From NCBI RefSeq assembly GCF_002564105.1, contig NZ_PDBX01000001.1:2852001-2916000 (forward strand): DNA of 64,000 bases, read 5' to 3'. Position 1 is the stretch's first letter. Every line of letters begins with the position of its first letter. Shown here in pieces: positions 1-7,925 of the stretch. The notes under the pieces were generated by a model. The model was given only the letters and a program-made list of their open reading frames with translations. It was not told the origin of the DNA and made no database searches. The stretch is from Collimonas sp. PA-H2 (GTDB lineage: Bacteria; Pseudomonadota; Gammaproteobacteria; Burkholderiales; Burkholderiaceae_D). A program made the position numbers and the translations under genes.

Positions 1-599
1 GCCTGATCACCGCTCTGTTCTACCTCTACTACGAACAGCATTACCGCACCCGCCAGCTGGGCGCCTTTGTCCTGCTGGTGATCTCGGCCGCGGTCGGTTT
101 CCTGCTGTGGTACATGGTGTCGCGCGACGCCGCGGAGATCCAGCCGCTGGTGCCGGCGCTGCAAAGCTGGTGGATGAAAATCCATGTGCCGGCCAACTTC
201 ATCGGCTACGGCACTTTCGCGCTGTCGGCGATGGTGGCGGTGGCCTACTTGCTGAAATCGCATGGCTACCTGGTCGACCGCCTGCCGGCGCTGGAAGTGC
301 TGGACGATGTCATGTACAAGGCGATCGCGGTCGGCTTCACCTTCTTCACCATCGCCACCATCCTCGGCGCCCTGTGGGCGGCGGAAGCATGGGGCGGCTA
401 CTGGTCCTGGGATCCGAAAGAAACCTGGGCGCTGATTGTCTGGCTGAATTACGCGGCCTGGCTGCACATGCGCCTGATGAAGGGTTTGCGCGGCCACATT
501 GCGGCCTGGTGGGCGCTGATCGGTTTGCTGGTGACCACTTTTGCTTTCCTCGGCGTGAACATGTTCCTGTCCGGCCTGCATTCTTACGGAGAACTGTGA
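1..599 (+). CDS. ccsB: cytochrome c biogenesis protein CcsB/CcsA (ResC type), 5' truncated by the window edge
   Basis: This is an integral membrane haem-handling protein of the system II (CcsBA/ResBC) cytochrome c maturation pathway, which delivers haem for attachment to apocytochromes on the periplasmic side. The frame is open at the first base, so the N-terminus lies outside the window. About 199 C-terminal residues are visible. They include several hydrophobic segments and the tryptophan-rich WWD haem-binding signature (AAEAWGGYWSWDPKETWAL) near the middle of the visible part, followed by two more membrane segments. In this bacterial group the ResB partner usually lies immediately upstream. 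The stop is TGA at 597-599, five bases before the next gene, so co-transcription with the phosphatase is likely. The WWD motif also occurs in CcmC and CcmF, but the short C-terminus and the context fit CcsB best. Confidence 0.9.
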   Translation, partial: LITALFYLYYEQHYRTRQLGAFVLLVISAAVGFLLWYMVSRDAAEIQPLVPALQSWWMKIHVPANFIGYGTFALSAMVAVAYLLKSHGYLVDRLPALEVLDDVMYKAIAVGFTFFTIATILGALWAAEAWGGYWSWDPKETWALIVWLNYAAWLHMRLMKGLRGHIAAWWALIGLLVTTFAFLGVNMFLSGLHSYGEL

Positions 600-603
600 A
601 CGG

Positions 604-1275
604 ATGACGAAGCCAGCAGCAGATTCAAGCAATGCGCCGGTAGAGCTGGTGATTTTCGATTGCGACGGCACCCTGGTCGATAGTGAAACGGTGGCAACCG
701 ATGTGATGGTGGACTATCTGGCCGAGCTTGGCATGCAGCTGTCGGCCGAGGTCGCGCTGGCGCGCTTCAAGGGTGGCCGCATGGCCGATTGCGTGGCCGA
801 ACTGGAACAGATGTTCGGTCGCTCCCTGCCGGCCGATTTCACCAAGGTCTTGCGCGATCGCATCGCTCCGGTGCTGCACCGGCGCCTGCTGCCTATCGAT
901 GGCGCGCTGGAATTGGTGCAATCGCTGAAAGTCCCGTTCTGCATGGCCTCCAACGGTCCTTTGCACCAGATCAAGGTGTCGCTCAGCGTCACCGGTCTCT
1001 GGCCTTACTTCGAAGGCCGCATCTTCAGCGCCTACGAAGTCGGTTCCTGGAAACCGGCGCCGGACCTGTTCCTGCATGCCGCCAGGACCATGGGCGTCGA
1101 ACCTTCCCGCTGTGCCGTAGTCGAAGATAGCCTGCCGGGCGTGCAAGCCGGGGTTGCTGCCGGCATGCAGGTATTTGCCTTGCAGCCGGAGCAGGTGGAA
1201 GCACAGCTTCCACGCCAGGCAACCATCATTTCCCGGCTGGCGGAACTGCACGACCATATCCAAATTTCGGGATAA
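604..1275 (+). CDS. HAD-superfamily hydrolase, subfamily IA (phosphoglycolate phosphatase/YieH-like)
   Basis: A 223-residue cytosolic HAD phosphatase. Motif I is FDCDGTLVDSE (nucleophile Asp19, acid/base Asp21). Motif II is the serine of CMASNGP near residue 117, motif III is the lysine of GSWKPAPDLF near 150, and motif IV is VVEDSLPGV near 174. A helical cap lies between motifs I and II, as expected for subfamily IA. The length is typical. The sequence resembles the YieH/Gph branch that dephosphorylates small sugar phosphates or nucleotides, but the substrate cannot be read from sequence. It starts four bases after ccsB, so it probably shares that transcript, and is followed by the msrPQ pair. 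Confidence 0.85.
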   Translation: MTKPAADSSNAPVELVIFDCDGTLVDSETVATDVMVDYLAELGMQLSAEVALARFKGGRMADCVAELEQMFGRSLPADFTKVLRDRIAPVLHRRLLPIDGALELVQSLKVPFCMASNGPLHQIKVSLSVTGLWPYFEGRIFSAYEVGSWKPAPDLFLHAARTMGVEPSRCAVVEDSLPGVQAGVAAGMQVFALQPEQVEAQLPRQATIISRLAELHDHIQISG

Positions 1276-1351
1276 GCGGTTTTCCTGCGCGTCTGTAAGG
1301 AATCGTCAGCTTATCTGACTAAGCTTAATCTTTACCTTGCAGGAGCATCAC

Positions 1352-2332
1352 ATGCCGCTATATCGCCGCCCCAATGGAATCGACCTGCCGTTTGCTTCCG
1401 AAATCACGCCGCGGGAAATATTCGAATCGCGCCGCAGCTTTATCAAGCAGATGGCCGTAGGCGCCGCCGGTGCCGGCTCGCTGTTGCAATTGAGCGGCGG
1501 CGAAGCCTGGGCGCAAAGCGGCGACGGCCAGAGGCTGGCGGCCAAGCCTAACCAGGCGTATGTCGTCATGGACAAGGCAACGTCCTATAAAGACGCCACC
1601 ACCTATAATAATTTTTACGAATTCGGCACCGATAAATCCGATCCGGCCGAAAACGCCGGCAGCCTGAAAACACGGCCCTGGACGATCGCGATCGAGGGTG
1701 AGGTCAAGAAGCCGTTGACGCTGGATATCGACAGCCTGCTGAAGCTGGCGCCGCTGGAAGAGCGCATCTACCGGCTGCGCTGTGTCGAAGGCTGGTCGAT
1801 GGTGATCCCCTGGATCGGTTATTCCCTGGCGGCGCTGATCAAGAAAGTCGAGCCGACCGCCAACGCCAGATATGTCGAATTCACGACGCTGGCCGATAAC
1901 CGCCAGATGCCGGGTCTGCGTGCGCCGGTGCTGGAGTGGCCCTATGTGGAAGGCTTGCGCATGGATGAAGCCATGCATCCGCTGGCCCTGCTGACCTTCG
2001 GCATGTACGGCCAGGTCTTGCCGAACCAGAGCGGGGCGCCAGTGCGCATGGTGCTGCCGTGGAAATACGGTTTCAAATCGGCCAAGTCTATCGTCAAGAT
2101 CCGCTTCCTCAAAGACCAGCCGAGGACCGCATGGAATATCGCCGCGGCGCGCGAGTATGGCTTTTATTCAAACGTGAATCCGGACGTCGATCATCCGCGC
2201 TGGTCGCAAGCCTCCGAGCGCCGCATCGGCGAAGACGGTTTCTTCGCGAAGAAGCGCAAGACGCTGATGTTCAACGGCTATAACGAGGTCGCTTCGCTAT
2301 ATTCGGGCATGGACCTGAAGAAGTACTTTTAA
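1352..2332 (+). CDS. msrP: protein-methionine-sulfoxide reductase catalytic subunit MsrP (YedY)
   Basis: This periplasmic molybdopterin enzyme reduces methionine sulfoxide in oxidised envelope proteins, with electrons from the membrane partner MsrQ. The 326-residue product has a twin-arginine signal (SRRSFIKQM, residues about 29-37) followed by a small-residue segment, as expected for folded Tat export with cofactor. The sulfite-oxidase-type core carries the cofactor-ligating cysteine in [15 protein letters not shown]. The ATG at 1352 is chosen because AGGAG at 1341-1345 sits six bases upstream; a TTG at 1337 is in frame but overlaps that site. MsrQ follows after 16 bases, the normal msrPQ arrangement. 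Confidence 0.95.
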   Translation: MPLYRRPNGIDLPFASEITPREIFESRRSFIKQMAVGAAGAGSLLQLSGGEAWAQSGDGQRLAAKPNQAYVVMDKATSYKDATTYNNFYEFGTDKSDPAENAGSLKTRPWTIAIEGEVKKPLTLDIDSLLKLAPLEERIYRLRCVEGWSMVIPWIGYSLAALIKKVEPTANARYVEFTTLADNRQMPGLRAPVLEWPYVEGLRMDEAMHPLALLTFGMYGQVLPNQSGAPVRMVLPWKYGFKSAKSIVKIRFLKDQPRTAWNIAAAREYGFYSNVNPDVDHPRWSQASERRIGEDGFFAKKRKTLMFNGYNEVASLYSGMDLKKYF

Positions 2333-2348
2333 GGACGGGCCGCTGCTT

Positions 2349-3017
2349 ATGTTCAATCCCGCTCCCAAGCAATTCAAATTCATCAAGGCCTTGCTGTTCG
2401 CGCTGGCTTTGCTGCCCGCGCTGCGCTTGCTGGTGTCTGGTTTCACCGGCGGGCTGGGCGCCAATCCGATCGAATTCATCACCCGCAGCAGCGGCGACTG
2501 GACGCTCTATTTTCTTTGCATCACGCTGGCGGTGACGCCGCTGCGGCGCTTCACCGGCTGGAACTGGTTGATCAAACTGCGCCGCATGCTGGGTTTGTTT
2601 GCCTTTTTCTACGCTAGCCTGCACTTCACGACCTTCCTCTGGTTCGATCATTTCTTCGACCTTGGCGAGATGCTCAAGGATGTCGTCAAGCGGCCGTTCA
2701 TCACGGTCGGCTTCATCGCCTTCGTGCTGCTGCTGCCGCTGGCGCTGACTAGCACCAACGGCATGATCCGCCGCCTCGGCGGCAAGCGCTGGCAGTGGCT
2801 GCATCGCAGCCTGTATGCGATTGCGATGCTGGGGATCTTGCATTTCTGGTGGATGCGTGCAGGCAAGCACAATTTTGAAAAGCCGATCCTGTTCGGCACT
2901 ATCGTCGCCGCGCTGCTGCTGGTGCGTGTGTATTTTGCCTGGCGCAGCCGCAGCGCCGGCGCCGCCAAATCGCCTGTGGCGGTTCAGAAGCGCCAGGTAA
3001 CGCCGACGCCAACCTGA
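2349..3017 (+). CDS. msrQ: haem-binding membrane subunit MsrQ (YedZ) of the methionine sulfoxide reductase system
   Basis: The 222-residue inner-membrane b-type haem protein passes electrons from quinol or flavin reductase to MsrP. It has about six hydrophobic helices of the ferric-reductase-like fold and characteristic stretches such as NPIEFITRSSGDWTLYF, the first-domain arginine pair VTPLRR, and histidines in ASLHF and WLHRSLY that are likely haem ligands. It lies directly behind msrP and is clearly in the same operon. The last 34 bases overlap, in opposite orientation, the coding end of the outer-membrane protein gene on the other strand. The C-terminal 25 residues are basic, beyond the last helix, and probably dispensable. 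Confidence 0.93.
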   Translation: MFNPAPKQFKFIKALLFALALLPALRLLVSGFTGGLGANPIEFITRSSGDWTLYFLCITLAVTPLRRFTGWNWLIKLRRMLGLFAFFYASLHFTTFLWFDHFFDLGEMLKDVVKRPFITVGFIAFVLLLPLALTSTNGMIRRLGGKRWQWLHRSLYAIAMLGILHFWWMRAGKHNFEKPILFGTIVAALLLVRVYFAWRSRSAGAAKSPVAVQKRQVTPTPT

Positions 3018-3784
3018 CGATGGGTCTGGGCCGCGCAAGGGCCGCAGCCGATGCCGAATTTCAGTCCCAGATCGAGGTCGAGATTCGGCGTCGGCGAATA
3101 CACGGCGCCGGTCAATAGATAACCGGGGTTGCTGCTGGCATGCTGGTCGCCGTTGGTGTCGCTGGCGCGCTCGGTATTGCTGAGGATGCCGCCATCCAGC
3201 ACTAGGCTCCACTTGGGATTCAGTTCATATAAGGCATAGCCTGACAAACGCCACTGCACGGTGCGGTTGGCTTGCTGATCGCTGGCCAGGCGAAAGCGGT
3301 TGTAATACGCGGCCAGGTTGCCGCTGAAAGCCCAGTCGCCGCTTTGATAGCTGCTGATCAGTATCAGCGACATGCTGGTGGCGCCGCGCCCCAGGCCACG
3401 GTTGGGATCGCCGCTGGGAAACGTTATCTCAGGCTTTACCCCGAAGCTGAAGTCATCGCGCTCCAGCAGCCGCCACTTCATCCCCACTGCCACGTCATTG
3501 ATGCCCGACGGCTGCGACAGCGTTGCCGGCGGATTGACATAGATGTCGAGGTTTTTCAGCAAGCCATAGCTGTAGGTAAAGTTGGCGACATGCGTATGCA
3601 CGTCGTTCTGGCGCAGCCAGTCGGTGTTCAGTTCAAGCTGCTGGTGGCCCTTGTCCTGGGTGTTGGTGTCATCGGTCAGCAGCGGATGGTTGGCGTGGGC
3701 CGGCGGCAGCAGGAAGCAGGACGAGATGGCGGCAAGCGCCAGCCTGCGCATCGCCGTCCTGTCGTTGGCAGGGCGCACGTTCAA
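2984..3784 (-). CDS. outer-membrane beta-barrel protein, phenol-degradation MetA/transporter-like
   Basis: A 266-residue protein with an N-terminal signal peptide (LALAAISSCFLLPPAHA ending near residue 31). The rest consists of alternating amphipathic strands ending in aromatic Phe (GVGVTWRF), the hallmark of outer-membrane barrels assembled by Bam. Patterns such as GINDVAVGMKWRL, KPEITFPSGD and LDLGLKFGI match the family annotated as putative transporter or MetA-pathway of phenol degradation, whose real function is unknown. Its start overlaps the lysA stop by four bases, suggesting translational coupling. An internal Met at residue 12 (base 3751) would give a more usual signal peptide. The 3' end overlaps msrQ head-on. 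Confidence 0.75.
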   Translation of the reverse strand: MNVRPANDRTAMRRLALAAISSCFLLPPAHANHPLLTDDTNTQDKGHQQLELNTDWLRQNDVHTHVANFTYSYGLLKNLDIYVNPPATLSQPSGINDVAVGMKWRLLERDDFSFGVKPEITFPSGDPNRGLGRGATSMSLILISSYQSGDWAFSGNLAAYYNRFRLASDQQANRTVQWRLSGYALYELNPKWSLVLDGGILSNTERASDTNGDQHASSNPGYLLTGAVYSPTPNLDLDLGLKFGIGCGPCAAQTHRQVGVGVTWRF

Positions 3785-5064
3785 GCCAGCAATGATTCCA
3801 GCGCAAACAGATCGGCCGGATTTTCGCGCTGCCGTATCAGATGCACTTGCTCGCCGTCGACCATCACTTCCGCCGCACGGCCGCGCGTGTTGTAGTTGGA
3901 GGACATGGTCATGCCGTAAGCGCCGGCCGACATCAGCGCCAGCAGGTCGCCGGCTTCAATCGCCAGCGGCCGCGAGCGCGCCAGCCAGTCGCCGGATTCG
4001 CATACCGGCCCGACCACGTCATACACCTGCTCCGCGCTGCTGCGCCGGGCCACGGTCTGCACGCCGTGCCAGGCTTCGTACATGGCTGGCCGCATCAGGT
4101 CGTTCATGGCGGCGTCGACGATGGCGAAATTCTTGGCCTCGGAATGCTTCAGGTACTGGATCTCGGTCAGCAGGATGCCGGCGTTGCCGACAATCGAGCG
4201 GCCTGGTTCAAACAGCACCTTGATAGTCGCGCCCTGGTATTTGTCCTGGCGCCAGGCAGCGATGCGGGCAAACAGGCGGCCCAGGTAATCGCCGACGGCG
4301 ACCGGTTGTTCATCGTCGTAAGTGATGCCGATGCCGCCGCCGATATCCAGGTGATGCAGGTGGATGCCTTCGCTGGCCAGTTGGTCGACCAGTTCGATCA
4401 GCTTGTCGAGCGCTTCCAGCAATGGCGCATCGTCCAGCAGCTGCGAGCCGATATGGCAGTCGATGCCGGCCACCTCGATATGCGGCAGGGCGGCGGCAGT
4501 ACGGTAGCAGGCCAGCGCGTCCTCGTAAGCCACGCCGAACTTGTTTTCCTTGAGGCCGGTGGAAATGTAGGGATGGGTCTTGGCGTCGACGTTGGGATTG
4601 ACGCGCAGCGAAATGGCGGCGCGCTTGCCCATGGCCGCCGCCACTTCATTCAGGCGGTGCAGTTCCGGGATCGACTCGACGTTGAAACACAGGATGTCAT
4701 GCGATAGCGCCAGGCGCATTTCCTCGCGCGACTTGCCGACGCCGGAGAAAATTACTTTGCGAGGATCTCCGCCAGCCGCGATTACGCGCAATAATTCGCC
4801 ACCCGAGACGATATCGAAACCGGAACCGAGGCGGTTTAGCAGCTGCAGCACCGCCAGGTTGGAGTTGGATTTCACTGAATAGCAGATCAGGCTGCTGTCC
4901 GGCGCCGGGCTATGCTGCTTGCATGCATCCGCGTAGGCGGAGAAATTCGCCGTCAGCGCAGCCTTGGAGTAGACATAGGTCGGGCTGCCAAATTGCTGGG
5001 CAATAGCGTTCAGGGCGACGTTTTCAGCGTGCAGGATGTCATTTTTGTATGAAAAATACGACAT
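3781..5064 (-). CDS. lysA: diaminopimelate decarboxylase
   Basis: This PLP enzyme converts meso-2,6-diaminopimelate to L-lysine, the last step of lysine synthesis. The 427-residue length is normal. The PLP-binding lysine sits in CYSVKSNSN (about residue 67). Other family landmarks are the DCHIGSQL motif, the glycine loop [23 protein letters not shown], and the GPVCESGD cysteine motif that donates the active-site Cys. The fold is an N-terminal TIM barrel followed by a C-terminal beta domain. The gene lies nine bases downstream of lptM on the same strand, which is the usual lptM-lysA order in proteobacteria, and its stop overlaps the start of the barrel-protein gene. Confidence 0.96.
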   Translation of the reverse strand: MSYFSYKNDILHAENVALNAIAQQFGSPTYVYSKAALTANFSAYADACKQHSPAPDSSLICYSVKSNSNLAVLQLLNRLGSGFDIVSGGELLRVIAAGGDPRKVIFSGVGKSREEMRLALSHDILCFNVESIPELHRLNEVAAAMGKRAAISLRVNPNVDAKTHPYISTGLKENKFGVAYEDALACYRTAAALPHIEVAGIDCHIGSQLLDDAPLLEALDKLIELVDQLASEGIHLHHLDIGGGIGITYDDEQPVAVGDYLGRLFARIAAWRQDKYQGATIKVLFEPGRSIVGNAGILLTEIQYLKHSEAKNFAIVDAAMNDLMRPAMYEAWHGVQTVARRSSAEQVYDVVGPVCESGDWLARSRPLAIEAGDLLALMSAGAYGMTMSSNYNTRGRAAEVMVDGEQVHLIRQRENPADLFALESLLA

Positions 5065-5073
5065 GGAGGCTGC

Positions 5074-5307
5074 TTATTTGGTAACAGGCGTGGCTGGCGT
5101 ATCAGGCGTTTCCTGCGGAACCGGATTGACGGGCGCAGGAGTTGTCTTTGGAGCAACACTCGGCTGCGCCGGCGCCGTTCTGACGATCGGCGGCGGCAGC
5201 GCCGCCGGCATGAATAGCGGGCCTTTTTGGCCGCATGCCGTCAGGGTGAGCGGGATGGCGATCAGCGCCATCATGGTAGTACGCGACAAATCAAAAATGG
5301 GCTTCAC
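5074..5307 (-). CDS. lptM: LPS translocon maturation chaperone LptM (YifL-like lipoprotein)
   Basis: A 77-residue lipoprotein with a short signal sequence and the lipobox LTAC, so Cys25 would be the acylated residue, followed by the family signature GQKGPLF. The remainder is a proline/alanine-rich tail. LptM mimics LPS and helps the LptD-LptE translocon form its correct disulfides in the outer membrane. The gene sits upstream of lysA and divergently from cyaY across a 41-bp gap, a widely conserved arrangement. The identification rests on lipobox, size, motif and context. Confidence 0.85.
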   Translation of the reverse strand: MKPIFDLSRTTMMALIAIPLTLTACGQKGPLFMPAALPPPIVRTAPAQPSVAPKTTPAPVNPVPQETPDTPATPVTK

Positions 5308-5348
5308 GGATTAGAATCACAGTTTAACGAAACGGATTGGAGTGTAGC

Positions 5349-5675
5349 ATGACAGAATCAGAATTCCTGGCGGCGGCGGAGTCGGCTTTAGGCAAGATCG
5401 AAATGGCGCTGGAGCGGGCCGCTGACGATACTGACCTGGATGTAGAGTGTAAGCGCAGCGGCAATGTGCTGGAGATCGAATTTATCGATAATGGCAGCAA
5501 GATTATCGTCAACAGCCAGGCGCCGATGCAGGAATTGTGGATAGCCGCCAAATCCGGCGGTTTCCATTACAGGCAAAAAGGCGGCGTCTGGCTCAATACG
5601 CGCGACGGTTCGGAGTTTTTTGCCGCATTGTCGACCATGATCAGCTCCCAGGGAGGCGTACCGATAGTGCTGTAA
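5349..5675 (+). CDS. cyaY: iron-sulfur cluster assembly protein CyaY (frataxin homologue)
   Basis: The 108-residue frataxin-like protein binds iron and modulates IscS-dependent Fe-S cluster assembly. The N-terminal acidic helix (ESEFLAAAESALGKIEMALE, then DDTDLDVE) and the beta-sheet core with QELWIAAKSGGFHY and the closing LNTRDGSEFF are standard. ATG at 5349 is preferred because GGAG at 5339-5342 lies six bases upstream; an in-frame TTG at 5337 overlaps that site. It is transcribed divergently from lptM. A perfect 7-bp inverted repeat (5683-5702) lies just after the stop. Confidence 0.95.
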   Translation: MTESEFLAAAESALGKIEMALERAADDTDLDVECKRSGNVLEIEFIDNGSKIIVNSQAPMQELWIAAKSGGFHYRQKGGVWLNTRDGSEFFAALSTMISSQGGVPIVL

Positions 5676-5682
5676 ATTTTTT

Positions 5683-5702
5683 CTTGCCCCGGGCCGGGCA
5701 AG
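5683..5702. other. short GC-rich inverted repeat downstream of cyaY
   Basis: CTTGCCC and GGGCAAG form perfect 7-bp arms around a 6-base loop, eight bases after the cyaY stop. The T-run lies before rather than after the hairpin on the plus strand, so this is not a classic intrinsic terminator. It may still protect or end the cyaY transcript. Confidence 0.4.
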
Positions 5703-5853
5703 GGATTTCTCAGGGTGCATTTGTCGTAAGATACGGACAATACCATGTTGTTTTGTTACGCTCGTTTGCCGGCTGTGCCATGGCTTGCCTAGAGTCTGGA
5801 AGAACTGGGTCAAGGAGAGTTGTTTAACGCTGCTCAACTATCGATAGCCACCA

Positions 5854-7221
5854 ATGAACACGAGAATAACCCTGGGTTCGCAACAACAAAGCGATGGTAG
5901 CTCTGCCTGCGGCGGAACGGGCGCGCATCGATCTCCATCTTTCATGAAGCAAGGGGCCGCCTCCGTCTTTTTGACGGGCGTATTGCTGGCCGTGATCGGA
6001 CCGGCACAGGCAGCCACTCCGCCCGCCGTAGTTGGGGCTGCCAGCCAGGGCGAGCGGGTAAATGCCGCCCAGCCTGAAGCGCCCAGGCACTGGGCGGCGG
6101 ACACCAGCAATGGATGCAAGGTATGGAGCCCGGAGCCGATTGGCGGCGAGATCACGGTGCGCTGGAGCGGGCCCTGCGAAAACGATCTGGCGCAAGGTCC
6201 GGGAACCGTGCGCTGGCTGAACAACACTAAGCAGGTGGCGGAACTGACCGGCACCATGGTGCGGGGAAAGCTGCGCGGCCACACTACCGGCGTTGAAGAA
6301 CCGGGCAACCGTTTTGACGGCATGTTCATTGAGTCCCTGCCGGAGGGCGAAGGCAAGGCCAGCTTCGCCGACGGCTCGATCTATAACGGCGAATGGCATC
6401 GCGGCCGTCAGTTTGGCTACGGGATCATGACGTTTCCGCCGGCGCACCCGCAATACCAGGAGATGCTGCGCGACGGCAAAGGCAGGAGAGCAGAAAACGG
6501 CGCCTACGTGCTGCGAGGCTGGTGGGAAGGGAAAACCTTCATCATTCCGTGCGACAGCGAAGAGGAGTGCGAGAAGGCCGTGGTAGCCATGACGACGCGC
6601 GAGCAAGCCGCCGCGGCTGCCAAGGCCGGTACTCCTGCAACACCGCCGCCGCCGACGACGCCAGCTGCGACGGCCGCCCCGGCCGTAGAACCGGCCGCGG
6701 CGCCCGCGCAGCCGATGCCGGCAACCCCAACTCCAACGGTCGAGCCAGCTGCTGTGACACCGGTGCCGGTGTCGCCTGCGATGGAGCCGCTCATGCCGCC
6801 GGTATCGCCGGCGCCGGCAACTCCTGCGGCCCCGGTCACGGAACCGGTGCCTCCGCCAGGCGCCCCTGACGTCGAGCCTGCGGCAGTGCCGGCGGCAACT
6901 GCGCCCGCGCCAGAACAGCCGGCCATGCCGCAGGTGTTGCCTGAGCCGGCAGCCACCGCGCCCGTTGTCGCTGAACCGGTGTCTGCCCCCGGCGCCGCTG
7001 ACGTTGGGCCTGCAGCAATGCCTGCTGCAACTGCACCGGCGTCAGAGCCGCCGGCCATGGAACCTGCCGCCGCACCGCCAACCCCGGTTGCCGATCCCGC
7101 CAGCGACCCTGCGGTTCCGGCCGTTCCTGAGGCCAAGCCCGCTGTCGAGCCGGAAACCGCCACGCCTGCCACTTCGGATGCCGGACTCGGCGCCCGACTC
7201 ATTACAAACGGATTTAGCTGA
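5854..7221 (+). CDS. secreted MORN-repeat protein with Pro/Ala-rich C-terminal tail
   Basis: A 455-residue protein of unknown role. An internal Met at residue 31 (base 5944) begins a good signal peptide (VFLTGVLLAVIGPAQA), so that is a plausible true start; the first ATG would add 30 hydrophilic residues. Residues about 80-180 carry MORN-type motifs, for example GEGKASFADGSIYNGEWHRG followed by QFGYGIM, plus an earlier degenerate GPGTVRW/GKLRG unit. Residues about 255-440 are almost entirely Pro, Ala, Val, Glu and Thr and include a duplicated 31-residue unit. Such tails often span periplasm or peptidoglycan. The stop overlaps the start of the next secreted-protein gene, so the two are coupled. 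The function is not known. Confidence 0.7.
   Translation: MNTRITLGSQQQSDGSSACGGTGAHRSPSFMKQGAASVFLTGVLLAVIGPAQAATPPAVVGAASQGERVNAAQPEAPRHWAADTSNGCKVWSPEPIGGEITVRWSGPCENDLAQGPGTVRWLNNTKQVAELTGTMVRGKLRGHTTGVEEPGNRFDGMFIESLPEGEGKASFADGSIYNGEWHRGRQFGYGIMTFPPAHPQYQEMLRDGKGRRAENGAYVLRGWWEGKTFIIPCDSEEECEKAVVAMTTREQAAAAAKAGTPATPPPPTTPAATAAPAVEPAAAPAQPMPATPTPTVEPAAVTPVPVSPAMEPLMPPVSPAPATPAAPVTEPVPPPGAPDVEPAAVPAATAPAPEQPAMPQVLPEPAATAPVVAEPVSAPGAADVGPAAMPAATAPASEPPAMEPAAAPPTPVADPASDPAVPAVPEAKPAVEPETATPATSDAGLGARLITNGFS
6841..7065 (+). repeat. duplicated 93-bp coding unit in the Pro/Ala-rich tail
   Basis: Bases 6841-6933 and 6973-7065 encode two near-copies of a 31-residue unit (pattern EPV..PGA.DV.PAA.PAAT, then APxExPAM), with a 132-bp period. 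The DNA copies have diverged mainly by synonymous or conservative changes, so the duplication is not very recent. The surrounding tail looks like further decayed copies. Confidence 0.7.
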
Positions 7222-7868
7222 TGACGCATGCACCAGATATTCTTGCAACAAGCAGATTAAGTAATTCAACGAGTTTAAGCAGCGCATGCTGGCAGCCCTG
7301 GCTGGCATTGCTTTGCACAGTTCTGTGGATGACGCCAGCCGCGCATGGACAAATGCGCGCCGACCTGCCGGGCAACAAGGCCGCTGCCGCCGGACCGAAA
7401 AACCTGCTGGCGGAAGCCGCCCGCAGCGTCGGCGTCAAACAGTGCCAGCCGGCGATCAACCGCCTGTCGGCATTAGCCATCAGCGGCACCGGCGCCCATG
7501 ATGTGCTGGTCGACTGGGACCGCGCCCATCCTGACAAGGGGCCGTTCTTTTCGCTTACCGGCATCGAATATGCTGGTGCTTCGGCAGCAGTGTCGATCAC
7601 GGCGGTACCGCAGGATGGGGGCGCCTGTTCGGTCTCCGCCGAACGCATTTCGATTGCTCCCTACTCATGCAAGAGCATTGCCGAGACCGAGCTGAAAGGA
7701 TACAGCGCTACACCATTGCTGCCGACCTTTACGGTGTATGTGTCGCCTACCGAACCGGGCGGCTCGGTATCGCTGGTGGATTCGCCGCCGGGCTGCCTGA
7801 TCATTCGGCGCTATGTACAGTACAACTGGACCGAGCAGACAAAAATGTCGGTGCCGGCACATAAGTGA
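7221..7868 (+). CDS. hypothetical secreted protein
   Basis: A 215-residue product that I do not recognise. A hydrophobic segment at residues about 26-44 (WLALLCTVLWMTPAAHG) looks like a signal peptide with cleavage after AHG. The mature part contains four or more cysteines (VKQC, GGACSV, YSCKS, PGCLII), which could form disulfides in the periplasm or outside the cell. The gene starts one base inside the stop of the MORN gene (TGATG at 7219-7223), so translation is probably coupled and the two products may work together. A 57-bp gap separates it from the first DUF2827-type gene. The sequence gives no enzymatic motif. Confidence 0.65.
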   Translation: MTHAPDILATSRLSNSTSLSSACWQPWLALLCTVLWMTPAAHGQMRADLPGNKAAAAGPKNLLAEAARSVGVKQCQPAINRLSALAISGTGAHDVLVDWDRAHPDKGPFFSLTGIEYAGASAAVSITAVPQDGGACSVSAERISIAPYSCKSIAETELKGYSATPLLPTFTVYVSPTEPGGSVSLVDSPPGCLIIRRYVQYNWTEQTKMSVPAHK

Positions 7869-7925
7869 TGCCCCTGCGTGACGCCCTTGCTTACCCAATA
7901 TGAATTTTTTATTTGAATCAGCGCT

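Noticed and set aside
2271..3212. 313-codon minus-strand frame opposite msrQ
   Set aside because: Antisense to a well-identified membrane protein and rich in Gln/Arg; no domain.
6504..7229. 241-codon minus-strand Gly/Ala/Ser-rich frame
   Set aside because: Exact antisense of the Pro/Ala-rich tail of the MORN gene, explained by its repeat composition.
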